Shown: in pieces, positions 1 through 13,800 of the stretch
How the letters are laid out: each line of letters begins with the position of its first letter
Numbering within the stretch: the first letter of the stretch is position 1
DNA from: Liolophura sinensis
Lineage: Eukaryota > Mollusca > Polyplacophora > Chitonida > Chitonidae
Assembly (NCBI RefSeq): GCF_032854445.1
Contig: NC_088300.1
Coordinates: 53,168,984-53,232,983, forward strand
Reading direction: 5' to 3'
Length of the DNA stretch: 64,000 nucleotides
Position numbers and translations under genes: made by a program
The notes under the pieces: generated by a model
Databases searched by the model: none
Told to the model about the DNA's origin: nothing
The model's input: only the letters and a program-made list of their open reading frames with translations

Positions 1-10
1 TTTTGCGAAT

Positions 11-123
11 AACTATGACTGTGAACAACTATGACTGAACAACTATGACTGCGAACAACTATGACTGAACAACTATGACTGTGAACAACTATGACTGAAC
101 AACTATGACTGCGAACAACTATG
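11..123. repeat. 30-bp tandem repeat at left edge
   Basis: About four copies of a 30-bp unit built from two near-identical halves around AACAACTATGACTG. Alternate units differ by GTG versus GCG, giving a weak 60-bp higher-order period. The array may continue beyond the left edge. No coding role is visible. Confidence 0.9.
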
Positions 124-926
124 AGCCGACATTTTTTCGTGGAATTTTGTTCGTGTTTTATCTCTAACACGGACGCATACTTCGGGTATCTTAAGGCAAA
201 CAAAAACGACAAAGATACAAGATATTGCACTAAAAAGAATTTACAAACGACAGCAACTGTTGGAAATCCAAAAGACAATTTTACGATTCCAGCAGCAGAA
301 AATTGGTGATAAGATATACCAGACACCCCAATGCTGTAGGGCTTAATTAATTCAATCACTTTACATCACTACCACCAAAACCACGTCTGTTCTTTCTTGC
401 AACCCGAGAAACTTATTCATGATTTTTTCAGACATTCAACATTGCAGACCTATTTTCAACCGCCATCCATAAATATTTTGAGCTATATATTGTATTCCTC
501 CTTTCCATTTTGTGAGTAAGATAGTTGGCATATATCTTATGAAAAATCAGACGAAAGGATAGGGAAAGACTCCATTCATTTTCCTCACAAACCCTGGCAG
601 ACAAAGGTAACATCTTTACTTGTCTAAAGTTTCCTGTTTTCGTTAAGGCAATTACTTTGCCCAGTATCTGAGAGATTCGAATGTATCACACATAACAAGG
701 ACATAAAGACACAAGAAAAAGTAAACAAACATAACAAGTCCTGTAATTTGACATAAGGCACTAATATACACTACACATTTTTCATTTTATCGTATGCAGA
801 AAAGAATCCACTATTTTACTACACACGTTTCCCCCGCATTACGTGAAAAACCAATCCAAGTTTCCAATAGCACTTCATACACTCGTGACAGTTACCAACA
901 TACTGTTAAATGCAATGCTGTTGTCT

Positions 927-1135
927 TTATTTATTTATTTATTTATTTAATTGTTGCTTTGCGCCGTACTCAAGAAAATTTCTCTTATACGACGGCGACC
1001 AGCATTACGGTTAGAGGTGAAAACCCACGATCATCTGCAGGTTGCAGGCACACCTTTCCACATTCACATCGTCCGCATCAATGAGAGGCTTCTAGGTCTA
1101 GGCCACTTCTGGTCATACTGGTGCCACGAAAGGTA
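927..1135 (-). mobile_element. SINE family A copy (antisense)
   Basis: Starts on the plus strand with (TTTA)n, followed by the conserved 3' body (GTACTCAAGAA, CTTATACGACGG, CCAGCATTA) and then diverged sequence toward the tRNA-like head. It is the reverse complement of the better preserved copies at 31.65 and 38.03 kb. The copy is clearly diverged. Confidence 0.8.
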
Positions 1136-1296
1136 GGCCGCATTCTACGTGTCAGCTGGCCCTTCTTATACATATCCAACTATTGCCTGGGGACGATCAA
1201 CACGACCTATTGGTGAGGTTTTTATTGTAAAATATTCATCTATCAGTAATGACCCAAGCCCATTCATCATTGTGGCAAATATTTATTTATAGGGAA

Positions 1297-1300
<4 letters not shown>

Positions 1301-1390
<90 letters not shown>
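1301..1390. repeat. (AT)n microsatellite
   Basis: About 45 uninterrupted TA dinucleotides. It creates spurious Ile-Tyr open frames on both strands. Confidence 0.98.
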
Positions 1391-1391
<1 letters not shown>

Positions 1392-2968
1392 TATCCTTTG
1401 TCAAGAATTGCAATCGCGAAGATTTTACATGCCTTTCAGTTCAAAGGTAAATGGGATTGGAAAATAGTTACGACGTTTCATTGTTAAGTCCTGCAGACTC
1501 TGTCAGTGTGATAAAGGCAATCATTTTTAAAATATTGTTTAGTACGCCTGTTTCATCCATCATGCATGCTATCATTTGGTTTTATATGACGAATAAACGT
1601 TGACGAAATGCTCTCCGTGTGTCAGAAATAGCTTTGCCTAAGCTCTTTTTAAAAGAGTTAATACGTCATTGTCGGCGAAGAAGGTTTGTTTTTAGCTCAT
1701 CCAGAAATCCATAACTGTCCCGATAGGTTCATTATCTACACGTTAAATGTACGGTGTTTTGACTTGGTGATTGATTGATTGCTTTCCGGATGGTGTTGTC
1801 AGGATAACTGCAGTCAGGCCAGATGAAAACCTGACAGATTATGTCAGTAAAATGTGAAAATTCAGGGGTAATAATTCTGCGCGAAAACTCTCCTCTTTGG
1901 TATGGAAAAACACAAGGCTGAACAACCTGGCGCAGTGATGAACGCCTTGAAGTAACGCTGCATATCGTAAACACACACTGTCGTGACTTTTTATGCTCTA
2001 AAGTGGCAAGACTCCGGCTATTTACCATCGGTTGACAACGCCACACATGAAGGGTGGCCATTAAACGCGCTATACACGACATGCAGGGTTTTCTGTGAAA
2101 TCGGTATTCAGCAACGACTGTTTTCTGCTTCCTTTTTTATCGCACTATGTATCCATCTCAAGGCAATAACTGACAAGGGAAGTCTTTCAGTTGTTGTTGT
2201 TTTTCATTTTATTTTTTTCACACTGGAGATGGATGGAGAGCTGGAGGATTCCTAATATAATGGTAGAACTTACGTTGTTTCCATGTCAGCATCAGTTATC
2301 CTTTGTCGATAAGGTGTCATGGTATAACTTCACCCTCAAATTCATCCCCTTTCCTATCCACCACCAAATTAAGGAGAGTGTATCTTATTTTCAGACTGAT
2401 ACCGTGGACCTAATTTACTGTAACCCATCCAATAAAGCCTTTACCCAAGTAAATTCGTAAATTACTTGTATACTGCTACTGATTCAGTCCGAATCGTCGT
2501 TTTGTAATTCACTTATTTTCTTCAAACCAATTGAGCGCTTGATCAAGATCCAGCTAACACAGTATTCAGATAAGCATCAGGTATAATGGGTGGTCCACCA
2601 CACACTGCCTTTCAAAATATATCACAAGCAAATTTCTTTCCCTATTTGATCGTTTGATTAATAGATGGGATGGTAATTGGGTGTTTTTTCATTGGGAGTC
2701 CGTCCGTTTGATAGGTTATTGGTTTGGTGGCTTACAGCTGACGACTAGGAGCCGACAGTTTTCCCGTGATAACATATACCTGCCTGCAACTCTTCTGCAG
2801 TAAATACTCGATTCATTTTCTTCGACTTTTCGCAGACAAAAACAGGGCCCACGTGTTCAAAAGATTAGTGAAAGTTTAGCCCGGCTTGAATCTTAATACC
2901 AGTCTAGTCCTAATACAAAGTAAACGACACCAGTCTGGACTAAAGCCAATGCTAGGCTTAAATCCTTA

Positions 2969-3266
2969 GGGCTATATCGGAGATTTTTGGCAAAAAAATC
3001 ACATTTGCTAATCACTTCAAATTTTGTGTATCTACCATGAGAGACTTGTAGTATTAATGGTCTTAAAATGTTTCTAAAGTTTAAATTTTAAAAAATTTAA
3101 ATTTTAGCAACTCCATTACCGATTTTGAGCGGTAACGTAGACGAGTATAATGTAAAAAGTGATATTATCTGTGAAAGTTAATAACTAGGGCTACTCTAAT
3201 ATAATAGCAAAAATTCGATAGGATTTGCACAGATTATGTTTTTGCCAAAACTTCATCGGGATAGCC
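2969..3266. mobile_element. MITE-like inverted-repeat element
   Basis: A 298-bp segment whose ends are imperfect inverted repeats. The left end reads GGGCTATATCGGAGA then TTTTTGGCAAAAA; the right end, reverse-complemented, reads GGCTATCCCGATGAAG then TTTTGGCAAAAA. Both flanks carry TTA (2966-2968 and 3267-3269), which fits the three-base TWA target duplication of PIF/Harbinger-type elements. No transposase is present, so it would be non-autonomous. A diverged, inverted relative lies at about 49.62-49.94 kb. The superfamily assignment is inference. Confidence 0.55.
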
Positions 3267-4854
3267 TTATTGACTTTATCCATTGAGGGTTTTCGCATTC
3301 TGCTAACAAAAGGGAATGTATACATACCTCAAAAACACACAGAAGGATTGAGGAAAACATGATATACTTCCCAAAATGACGACGGTGGTCATATTAATGG
3401 GTTACATTAAAAAAACGCGAATGTGGCAGCCTCCCAGGATCGGCAGATCACATGGTAATTTATCTAGTGATGATGGTGTGTTAGTTTCTTTACCTGCATT
3501 AGTTTGGTCTTGTACGAAACATCCGACACATAAAAACATAGACACACACTCCAAAAAGCGAAACACCAAACTCAAGACGGTCTTAATTTGACGGATGACA
3601 GTAATTCGGCTTACGCTACATCATTTTTTTAGGCCTGATGTAGAGAGAGTTAGTTGTCAGCCAACTGTCGCCAAACATCACGTCTCTGCTGCGCTATTTC
3701 TTCAACTTGACTATACATGTGTTCCCATAAGTCGTATATTAACGCAGTGACCACAATCACCAGGGTTCTGAGCATCCGACTAGAACCATTACCCTCAGGA
3801 ACCCATTTCCTCCTGTTGGCATGTCCACATTGTGGCATATCGGTTCTTCATCCAATAATTGGACGCGTTAGCTCACAATAACACTGATTTATGTCACAAG
3901 CCTGTCGCTTTGCTGTAACCGGCATCCAAGCAAGCCTATCAGTTATCCCTTAAGAAAAATCCTTGATATTAAAGCGGACATTTATAGACTGCTGTATGCT
4001 TGGATTGTACGATAGACTATTGGATCCATATCAAAACTAAGTTTTCATACGGGCGAAATTTGAGTGATTGCTGCCCTGGTGTCAACGTGTCTGCCACACT
4101 GTCCTTGTTGTTTTCAGTAAATACACATTGTTATAAATACTTTTATAGGTCGTCCCTTAAATCATGCCTGAGAAACCTGGAACGTGTAGTGGGAGAGAGG
4201 AGGAAGGGGAGATAAGCGAGTGTAATCCGGCGCAGGTGCCTCGGTAGGAAAAGTAATGACATTTCAGGTACCTCCACATTTTGTTTTTTACGGTTTACCT
4301 TCATTTACGTACCATTAAGCATCACGGCCGTTGTACGCCAGTTGCTGAACAACCCATGCCACCCGCACAGCACTGCAGGGCTAAATGACATCCTGGTTTC
4401 TAGGGAACAACTCTCAGGAAGATGCCGCTATACTCTCGAAAAATAGTACGAGCGTATTAAGAAGGGAATCACACAACTTGCAGACAACCCAGCATGGTAT
4501 TAATCTTATTGGATGGGTATATAGACTTTGGACATACTCAAAATCGACGTAACACTCCCCCCTCCCCACCTAGCACCCCCGTCCGTTCTGATCTGAAGGC
4601 AGCAAGGGCTTGGTTATGATATAGTACGAGCGACATTAACATAAGACAAACTTGACGAACACGTCCTAGTGTCGAAGCAGTAACTCATTAACACCCACAT
4701 CCATTAGTTTACGTTTAGATGAACTCCTTGTAGAAGTAGAATGAAAAAGCTACATGGTCTTACAAAGTTGCAGTTGGACATGTTGAAACCTTTCCGTCTA
4801 AATAATTCATTCCTGGGACAATGATTTGTCCCAGGAATAATTTTTGGCAGCTGG

Positions 4855-5250
4855 TATCGTAGTCCTTGTGTATTGCGAGAGAACAATACTATTTTGTGAG
4901 TATCTGGTAACGTAGCCCTTGCACATTGCGAGAGAACAAGGCTTAATTTGTGGGCAACTGGTAACGAAGCCCTTGTGTATTGCGAGAGAACATTGGTTAA
5001 TGGGAGCAAATGTTCACCTATAAGTAGCCTACTCGTGCATGTATTACAGGAAAACGATAGCTAATTTGTGAGCAAACGTTCAAGTATAGCACAGGAGAAC
5101 AAACAAGAGAACAAAGCTAGGTCAATTTGCGAGCAACTGGTAACGTAAAGTACTCATGTGGTACAAGAGAACAATGGTCAGTTTGAGAGCAACTGATAAC
5201 GTTTTGTACCGTACTCATGTATTACAACAAACAACAGAGCAAAACTGGGT
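4855..5250. repeat. Degenerate ~55-bp tandem repeat
   Basis: Repeated blocks contain GCGAGAGAACAA, an A/T-rich spacer, TTTGTGAGCAACTGGTAACG and GCCCTTGTGTATT. The left copies are closest to each other and copies decay rightward. No coding content. Confidence 0.75.
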
Positions 5251-5432
5251 CAATTTGAGGGCTAATGGTACCGTAGTACTCGTATATTACAACACGCCAA
5301 TGGCGAAGAAGCTTTATCTTGAACGTAACAACACAAGGGGTGCCGGTTCAATTCGTGCCTTGGACAAGGAACTCCAGAATTCGCTCTGACTGTTCGAAGG
5401 ACCTTTGTGGCAATTAATGGACGACGCTTCAA

Positions 5433-5463
5433 ACTCACTCACTCACTCACTCACTCACTCATT
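5433..5463 (+). repeat. (CACT)n tract, probable SINE B tail
   Basis: Seven or so CACT units preceded by GACGACGCTTCAAACTC, which resembles the 3' end of SINE family B (ACGACGTTAAACCCCAAG then CACTCACTC). This is probably a decayed SINE 3' end; the body upstream is not recognisable. Confidence 0.55.
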
Positions 5464-7563
5464 CAGCGTCACCGGTAGGGGTTTCAGTCGATTTTCAGAT
5501 TTCCTATATAGGGCCAAAAGATAGTGTTAAATGGTGTTTCTTGAACTTTCTAAATCAATTTACAGAACTTTAAAATCGGTTCAGTAGTTTTCTTTAAAAA
5601 TGAGTTAGAAAGTCAGAAGTATTATCCCAGGCAATCCAGTTTCCTCCTTCCCCATAAAATCTCAATCGTACAATGAATTTTGGAGCATTACAGCAAAAAT
5701 CAAATAAATCAGTCCTGTCTAACTATTACAAGATTTCAAGGGAAACAATACAGAATGATCATTTTTATGAACTGTAAGGAGTTATCTACCTTTGATCACA
5801 TGCTATTTCTACTGCAATTGGGGCAACATTAATTTAATTGTTTCTCATCGCCATCTTTTAAACATATTATTTTCTTGACGTTTCATGTTTGAGGTAACAC
5901 ATGCCTGTAACAATAAGGGACAGAACAGAAATATCGGCGTGACATGCCTAGACCCCCTTACACTGTAAATTTAGAATAACTACCATCCTGTGACGCTGTT
6001 GAGAGTGGCTGAGACATGGCCGAGAGCGTAGGGAATGTGAACATGTGTCCGCATATCCATACTCTTCCAAAAGGTTCCAGATCAGATGTCGGATGTTCCA
6101 AATCGCGTTTTACACATGCACTTGATTAAAAGCCAACTCTCCCCACCGGGGATTGCTAAATGAATCAATAGAATGATCTCCTAATCCTGTGATGCGATGA
6201 TCATTCAATCAATCAACACAGTGACATTCTAACTGATCAAGATATTGTTAGAAATTTTACAGACAAACGATACAATCAATTCCACGTGCTAAGCAGTGAC
6301 TTAGAGTCCCATAAAGAGGAGGCTACATATTGACTGGACAGGGTACGTTATATCTGATTTGAAATGTTGCGGACCTTTTTGGGGTACAGTTGGGTAGTCC
6401 TTAACAAAAGCTAACGCTACAGACAAACGCTAAAATAGCATTTAGCGATGTATTATTTCGCAGTATAACATGAAATGTTGTAACTTCTGAAATGTTTTTC
6501 GGAAGCAAAGTTAATCGCCTATAAGTAGATGTTTTTATTCCTACCAGCATCCACTTGCAGTGAAAACAAACAGTGCAAGATGACAGTCAGAAAACGGCGC
6601 TTGGAAGTGAACGATTACTTTAATTTTAACATTTCATCATTGTTTCATTTTATATAAACAAGTCAAGTAAAGACCAAAAGGAAAGCCTAAGAAAAAGTCG
6701 TATTTTACAATCTGAAGAGAGTTCTGAAACCACCAAAACTGTTATTGTACAATCAACAGTATGTATCAAAGGGATAGGCTATATACAACTACAGCCAGTT
6801 GTCTTCGACAAATGCCAAAACAGGTCAACAAAACTGTTCTTAGACACCAGTGGCTTGAGTATTTTACTTATTGCTTTTCTCATCAGCGGTTTCTTGGCTT
6901 GCTTTCCAACAATCAGCCCGTCAGTTTCCAATACATTAGCATTCAAATCAATTTTCATATACCTGCACTGAAGTTTTTCTACTGATACAACCTCGTCGAC
7001 CAACCATGTTAATCCCTTTTTCCCCGTTGTCAACTACTTAGCTTAATACCCTCTATTGTTGCCGGTTGTCACTGGAAACGTATGTTTGTATCTCCTTCGG
7101 GAGCTTCAAGAGGTGACCAGAAAGAAACTCGTTCAAAATTGATTTTTTGGAATCGCGATGAACCCAATGCGTATTGTTTTGCTGGTGGTGAGCCGTCAAC
7201 GTCAGTCTCTGCAATGTATATACTTCACAGTCTACAATGCATTTGCTTTGTCCGCACTTAGGTCTTCCGCATCATCGTTGCCAGGATAGGCTTTTAAAAA
7301 AAATCGTAAAACAAAGATTGCCATGGCTATTATATTGACAAGGCGCAATTTTCATCTAGCTGAGAATACGACTTAGTTCAGAGATCTCATTCCTCCACGA
7401 ACCCCACGGCCTTCTGAATCATCGGCAAGCCCGTGCCAAGATAGAACCATGAGCAGACGAGGGCTTTAAGAGGTGGAAAAATTAAACACGGTTAGAAAGT
7501 TAACCACGTCCTGTGCATCCTTGCACTCATACGCTGCTTTGGGGGGTCAAAGATAACAACACA

Positions 7564-7711
7564 ATGATCGGGGCCGGACGTATCCTTCTGATCCTGTTGT
7601 CCACCATCACAGGTGAGCTGAAATGAATTAACTTTTCATTTAACCACATGTCACATGGTCATTTTTGTTGCCTGTTTTTAAGGTTAGTTTTTGTAATCTC
7701 TGACTGTTCGT

Positions 7712-7803
<92 letters not shown>

Positions 7804-10800
7804 AATGTCCGGTTTGCAACGTCCTCATGTAGGTGTAAGCACAATCGTACCAAGAATCTCATACCGCAAACACCTCCATGTCAGAAAATTAAACTAACTG
7901 TAATAGGCTGAGGCAGACTAGAACCTCGAAATTGCATCCATTTACCTAACTCAGGCATGGGCCTACAATGATGACATATAGTATTGTTCATTTCAAGTGC
8001 AGTTTTTCTGGATTCAGACTGAACAAAAACATTCACTTACAGACGATTATGTAAAAGAGCGCAAGCGGCCAATGGCCGAGATTTATAGTTTTGCTTCCAG
8101 ACAAGATGAAATAAGTTTATTCCTTAGATATCCCGAATACTTCTGAGTAAGCTGAAATTTTCTTTGCATTCATAATCTGGGAATAGAGAATTTTTTTTCA
8201 TCTGCCATCTCTTCCATTGCATCAGCTGAAACCTGATTTGGTAGGTCACATACTATATTTTTTTCTTCTCACATAATCTCCATTGCACGTTTGTTACGTG
8301 TACTAAAGGAACTGGTACAGTAAGGCTGAGAATCGGCCCCAGAGAGGTACGATAAGCAAGTGCAAATTTTAAACCCCCAGCACAATTCTGTAAATTTCCA
8401 AATCAGAAGTATAAAACTTGGTCGAATAACCCATAAAATTTATATGGACAAAAAAATAGATGGTTGCTTAGTCATAACCGACCAAAAATGCACTATGGAT
8501 CAAAAACGCCAATTTGTCGTGCAAAAGAGGCACTGTGCTTTTAATTTACAGTATGAAATTAACATTGACCAGAAAACTATCTTTACTGAAACTTTCATGT
8601 GTCTCTTTCTGTGTGCTGTCAAAGTTTGGTCTTCGCTAACGCTTGCCTTCATATGTAAAACATAAACTTTATAATGCGATCAAAGTTGTCATATTTTGAC
8701 AAGTTTAAAATCCGTATTTCTGTCTTAATCTCTCATTCATTCTTCATAGTACAGTAAACTAAAGAAGTCACTGTAGACAACAGGTTGCATCTCGAGGGAG
8801 AGTTCTAATCTTTGTGGTTCTTTTTTTCCCCTTTGAAACATACTTTTGTGTGATTAAAGATATAGCCCATCTTGCATTAAATAAGTGTTGTCATGAATTA
8901 CAACGGATAATTATTAAACTATGGTATTACGCCACGTGTGGAAACTATATTGAAGTCATACGCCAATCTTGGTTGAGAGCACAATTGGTTGTCTAGCTAT
9001 CATTAACATGTTATGTGTAGCGAAAGTATAAGTTAACTGATTGGGGCATATAGCAACGTGCTCAATAATTTTTCAGAAAGTTGCATTTGTGGTGCAGTGA
9101 GTTTTCCCACACTAAAATGTCGAATACAAAGAAAGATATTTCAGTGTGACTGGATTAGGCTACCATTTTCCGACTTACTGGCATATAGATTGTTTCAGTG
9201 CATGTTTGGATCTTTATATGTCATATAACAGTAAAAGAATAGTAAAACAGAAGTGATGAAAAGAAGTGGTATTGCAAGTGAGTCAGCAGCTGTCACTCAC
9301 AGCTATACATGTAGTCGCTTCACGAGGTTCACAGTTTTTTACACTGGGGCCCACTCCAGGTATACCATACCAGGCCCTTTCAAGTCGTTCGACATGTGGT
9401 TCTGGAGAAAACAACTCTCAGATATTTTAATTTCATATCAACTTGTAACCCAACATAATGGCCAAGTCAAGTAACTCAGGGCACCCAAGTATTTAACTCG
9501 TCAAAGTCTATGTCTACTACATACCAAATTTTTATCAATCACTGCCTTGCCGTTTTAGTTGCAGAAGTTTTTCAATTTTGAAAAATGCCAAAAAAGTGCG
9601 ATTGTATAGATATGCCCTGTATCCGGTTTTCAGATGTGACTTTCGGTTAATTAAAATTTATCTCCTTGCCTTTGGAAGAAGCCTTAACACTGCATCTCTA
9701 GCTTTTGTTTTCGCAATGTGAAATGTCCTTTTTCCGGTTTTGCAAAAATTGCATATTTGGAATCAGTGATTAAAACAGCATCAGAAAGACTATATCCCAC
9801 AGTGAATTTTCACTTTGTAGAAAATATTGGCAAAAACGAGTTCTTGTAGAATTAAAAACCGAGAAAGTCGCCATGAACAAACTGAACACTCACACACTTT
9901 GTGCAACTGCAGTTTCAGTTCCAGCTCAATCGCATCAGCCGTTCTATAGAAGAAGGCATTTTTCGTTTTGAACAAAATCCAATATGGCCGCTTGGTCACG
10001 AAATCAAAAATTTTCCAAAAATTAAGGTGTACAACTTCAGGTCCTTACCTAAAACATACTGAAGTACCACAAATGTCTCATTAGCCGTTTTCTCAAAAAC
10101 GCTCCAAAATTTTTAGTGAGAATAATAATAATCCGAAAAGAAAAAATAAGGATCAAATAATATATTAAGTATGTAATATATGGCATTTGGTGTAGACGTC
10201 TAATCTGAATTTACCTCCAGTAAACCTGAAAGTATGATAAGAGGGTATCTTCAAGTATAAGTGGTCTAGTGTGGCATTTATATATTAAAGTGGGCTGGAC
10301 TATGAAAACATATGGAATTACCATAAGGTAAATAAATTCGAAAACCTGTACAGTTTTTGTATTTCACTTAGATCCATGTCTAACGTGTGCTCTCTTGCCC
10401 GAAGTAAGCCGTTTCACGGCTAACCATGTGTCTAATCATTATTGGTTTTTGCTGATGAAAATAATCTGCATTTATACACTTCGGTTTAGGACTGGAAACA
10501 TGGCAATGCCAAATCTGGTCAACATGGCAAGGTCAAATCTGGTCAACATGGCAATGCCAAGTGTTGTCAACATGGCAATGCCAAGTCTGGTGAACGTGAA
10601 CAATTTCAGTTCACACGCATTATGCTTTAACAATATGGAATTATGTAACGGAACGGAACTGCTGGGAAAACATCTGATGGGAAAACATCTGATTCACATC
10701 AGTTACTAAGAATCCAGTTAGGAATACCGGATTAATTGAATTAAGCAGATTTTAATGCCCATTGCCGGTAATTAATTTAACTAGCTAATCCATACTAATC

Positions 10801-13800
10801 ATATCTAGGTTGGTTTACTCTGATCCACTAGGCTAAATATTCTCAAGCGTCGTGAACAGCTCATCCAACTTCCAACAGTTAATGAAGGAGACACTGATAG
10901 CTGCCTTCAACTTGTAGAAGTACTCAAGAATATTTCATTTATACGACAACCGCCAGCATTATCGTGAGAGGAAACTCGACAGAGCCCGGGGGTAACCCAT
11001 GACCTGTTCTACCTTATCCTTATCTTCTTGATTCATAAGAACTTGGTAAAGTTTAATTATCACCTGACATATGTCACATTAAGGTACAGTTTACTGAAAA
11101 GTCATTGTTACCACATTCAGTCTTGCGCAAGGAGGAAACCGTGAACGAGGAGGTAAATACCGACAACAAGTTACAGACGACATTTCATAAATATGACGTA
11201 CAGTCTTAAACTCCATATTGATCTTCAGTGAGAGTTCGTCTGCGTGTCAACTACACAGTGACACCTGCGAAATCTATATATATGTCTGCCCATGGCTAGA
11301 ATTGAATCCGCACCTCAAGAGCTTCTTGTTCCCATAGCTACATGATGGATTCAAACAGTCACGTCATGATGTTAAATAACTATATGATAAATTATGAAAA
11401 CTTATAAAAGGACATATGGAAATGGAAATTAAATGTAATATACTAATGTTAACTACCAGCAACGTTACACTTGCTAACATCCCACATTTCAGACCCCGAG
11501 ATCGCAAAAAGATCTTAGACTTAAGTCAAAATTTCAGATCGCTTTAATTTGTGATTTCTTTATGCTGTCAAAGTATTGCTTGACAACATAAATTCTGGTT
11601 AAGTTATTGTACTTAAGTTAACTTAAATTTCAGCTAAATGACGGAAGGGAACATATCAAATTGAATGATTAAAATTTTGACTTAAGTCAAAGATCGCTTC
11701 GTAATTACGGTGCTCGGTTTCGACCTGCAAAGCCTGGGTATTTCACCACTTCTGTGAAATATTCCTATAGGCTATAGTAAACCTTTACTTGAGACTGTAG
11801 GCTATATACTCAGAAAATGTGGCTATTGGCGTGATCTTTTGGTTTAGTATACACACCGAGTAAACCTTTACTTGAGACTATAGGCTATAGACTCAGAAAA
11901 TGTGGTTATTGGCGTGATCTTTTGGTTTAGTATACACACCGAGTAAACTTTCAGAACACAGAATCGACCGAAAAATCGTTAAGTGCATAAGTATTGCGTT
12001 AGGCAATGAAAAGGTTGACGCCTTTACCACATGGACGACCCACCCTCTACAGTAAACTCCAATGGTGTATAACTCTGCATGTTGTATTGATGACGCGGTT
12101 AATAATGCGAACATACCAGATGGCCTATTGATACAAGTCAATATTAAACACTTCTTACTTCTGTCCCACATTGTTTTAGAAGAATGTCAAAGCATGTAAT
12201 TCATTTCATTGGAGATAAACAAGCATTTGTTCTTCGCGTGCTGAGATAAAAAGTTATACACCGTCGCATTAAAATAGCTGTGGGGCGCAATGTTAGCATC
12301 CGCGAACCATTTAGAGTTGGATTTCTTCACAGGCTACATGAAAAATGAGATGCGTCAACTTTGATGGTGAGTCCCAGAGGGTATGAAACCCAGGGCGCAG
12401 TGCATATGCGCTTCCGCTAATCGATGGAAAATCGTGCTGATCGGCATTACAAGGACTGTGAGAGACATGAGGTCCTGGGCTATGTGTGCCGTATTCACCT
12501 CACTGTCTCAACACGAAACTGGCCTATGTCAGCAACTACAATACAGTTGTCAAGACCAGAGGAAAATGCAATGAATTTTTCATAAATCGATCTGTAATTA
12601 AATCTCAACAGCAACGGGGAATTATCGGATGATAGCGAACGTCGTTGATCATAAATGATTGCCTAGATCACAAGTTACATTGTATTTCTGTAACCTACAA
12701 GCGTTAAGAACCACAGGGTTTTAGTTAATTTGTAGGCAACAGATCACTATTTCATACATCGGGTCCTAACACTTGAAACACAGTCTTCGTCTTTGTCTTC
12801 TTCCCCCTAGGAAGCTGTCCACACATTATTTGTATAAGAAGACAACAAAATGCTTGTCACTTAGGTCAGTTTAAAGGACTTACGATTAGGGGTGTTAATT
12901 ATTTATACCAAATACAAAATAAACAACATTCGAGATCACGCGCCTTTCTACGTGATCCTACTGTACCGAGACAAGGCTCGTGTATAGATGGGCGACATCA
13001 GCGCAGTGATTTCCCCCAAAATTTGGGGATAATTGTTGACAGAGGGGTATCAGATATTTAATAAGTATTTTCTGATTCCTTGAGTCTAAATCTGTATCAA
13101 TGGTATAAAATCAAGCAATGACCTGCATCTGAATTAATCAAGAACATCCAAAATAAAAATGAACTATTTACTCACGTATTAGCTAATGAATATTAACTTA
13201 TTCAACATGGTGGCGCCAACGAAAGTTGGCATGAAAAGAGAGTTCGAAGAAGTAATCTCGTATTCCAAGGCCAGTAGTGGTGTTTCTGTAGAGTTAAAGA
13301 CAAAGCAGGTTACCGGTCTTAGTGTGGCATGTGAGAAAAAAGATGCCATTGCAGTTTAATCGACTGTGTACGGTAAAAGTCTTGTATGTTTGTTTATGCC
13401 TTGAATCATCCAGCGTCGAGAACACAGTGAAGAACTCATGATAAGTATTGCTGTATCCCCTGTGAATTCTGTTATTCAGAATTAAGTAGAAAGTGTGTAA
13501 ATGTATTTAAATTACCATGGTTCAGCTTGAGCACGGACGGAGATGATAATAATACCCACGAAGCCTGTAAATAGCCCACTGCTCAACAGTTCGGTACGTT
13601 CCCCATCACGTGCAGTTGTTAACGTAAGGCGAAAGTAGTCATCTCAGATGAGGTGACGTAACGCACGAGCCTCGCTTTCGTAATACCATCTTCCGTCTAA
13701 TGCTGACAATTCTAAAAAGTTTCGTCTTACGAATTATACCGTGAATATGTGACAGTCTTTAATAGACATCTATAACGAAGCTAAGCTGACAAAGTGGAGC

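Larger units (their letters stand above)
124..7563. other. Intergenic DNA upstream of the IgGFcBP-like gene
   Basis: No exon with conserved protein content and proper splice sites was recognised on either strand. Contents are a SINE relic, an (AT)n tract, a MITE-like element near 3 kb, a degenerate tandem repeat at 4.86-5.25 kb and a short (CACT)n tract, each listed separately. Short open frames exist, but none has recognisable domains, splice support or codon bias that can be seen by eye. The promoter of the gene starting at 7564 should lie at the right end, but no TATA box is obvious there. Confidence 0.6.

Noticed and set aside
1249-1467. Open frames rich in Ile-Tyr (also at 7640-7911)
   Set aside because: Produced by (AT)n microsatellites on either strand.
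1732-2082. 116-codon minus-strand open frame
   Set aside because: No recognisable domain, no splice context; treated as chance or a repeat-derived frame.
6779-7033. 84-codon minus-strand open frame with many Lys and Leu
   Set aside because: Looks moderately protein-like but no family, splice context or second copy was recognised; could be a decayed transposon ORF.
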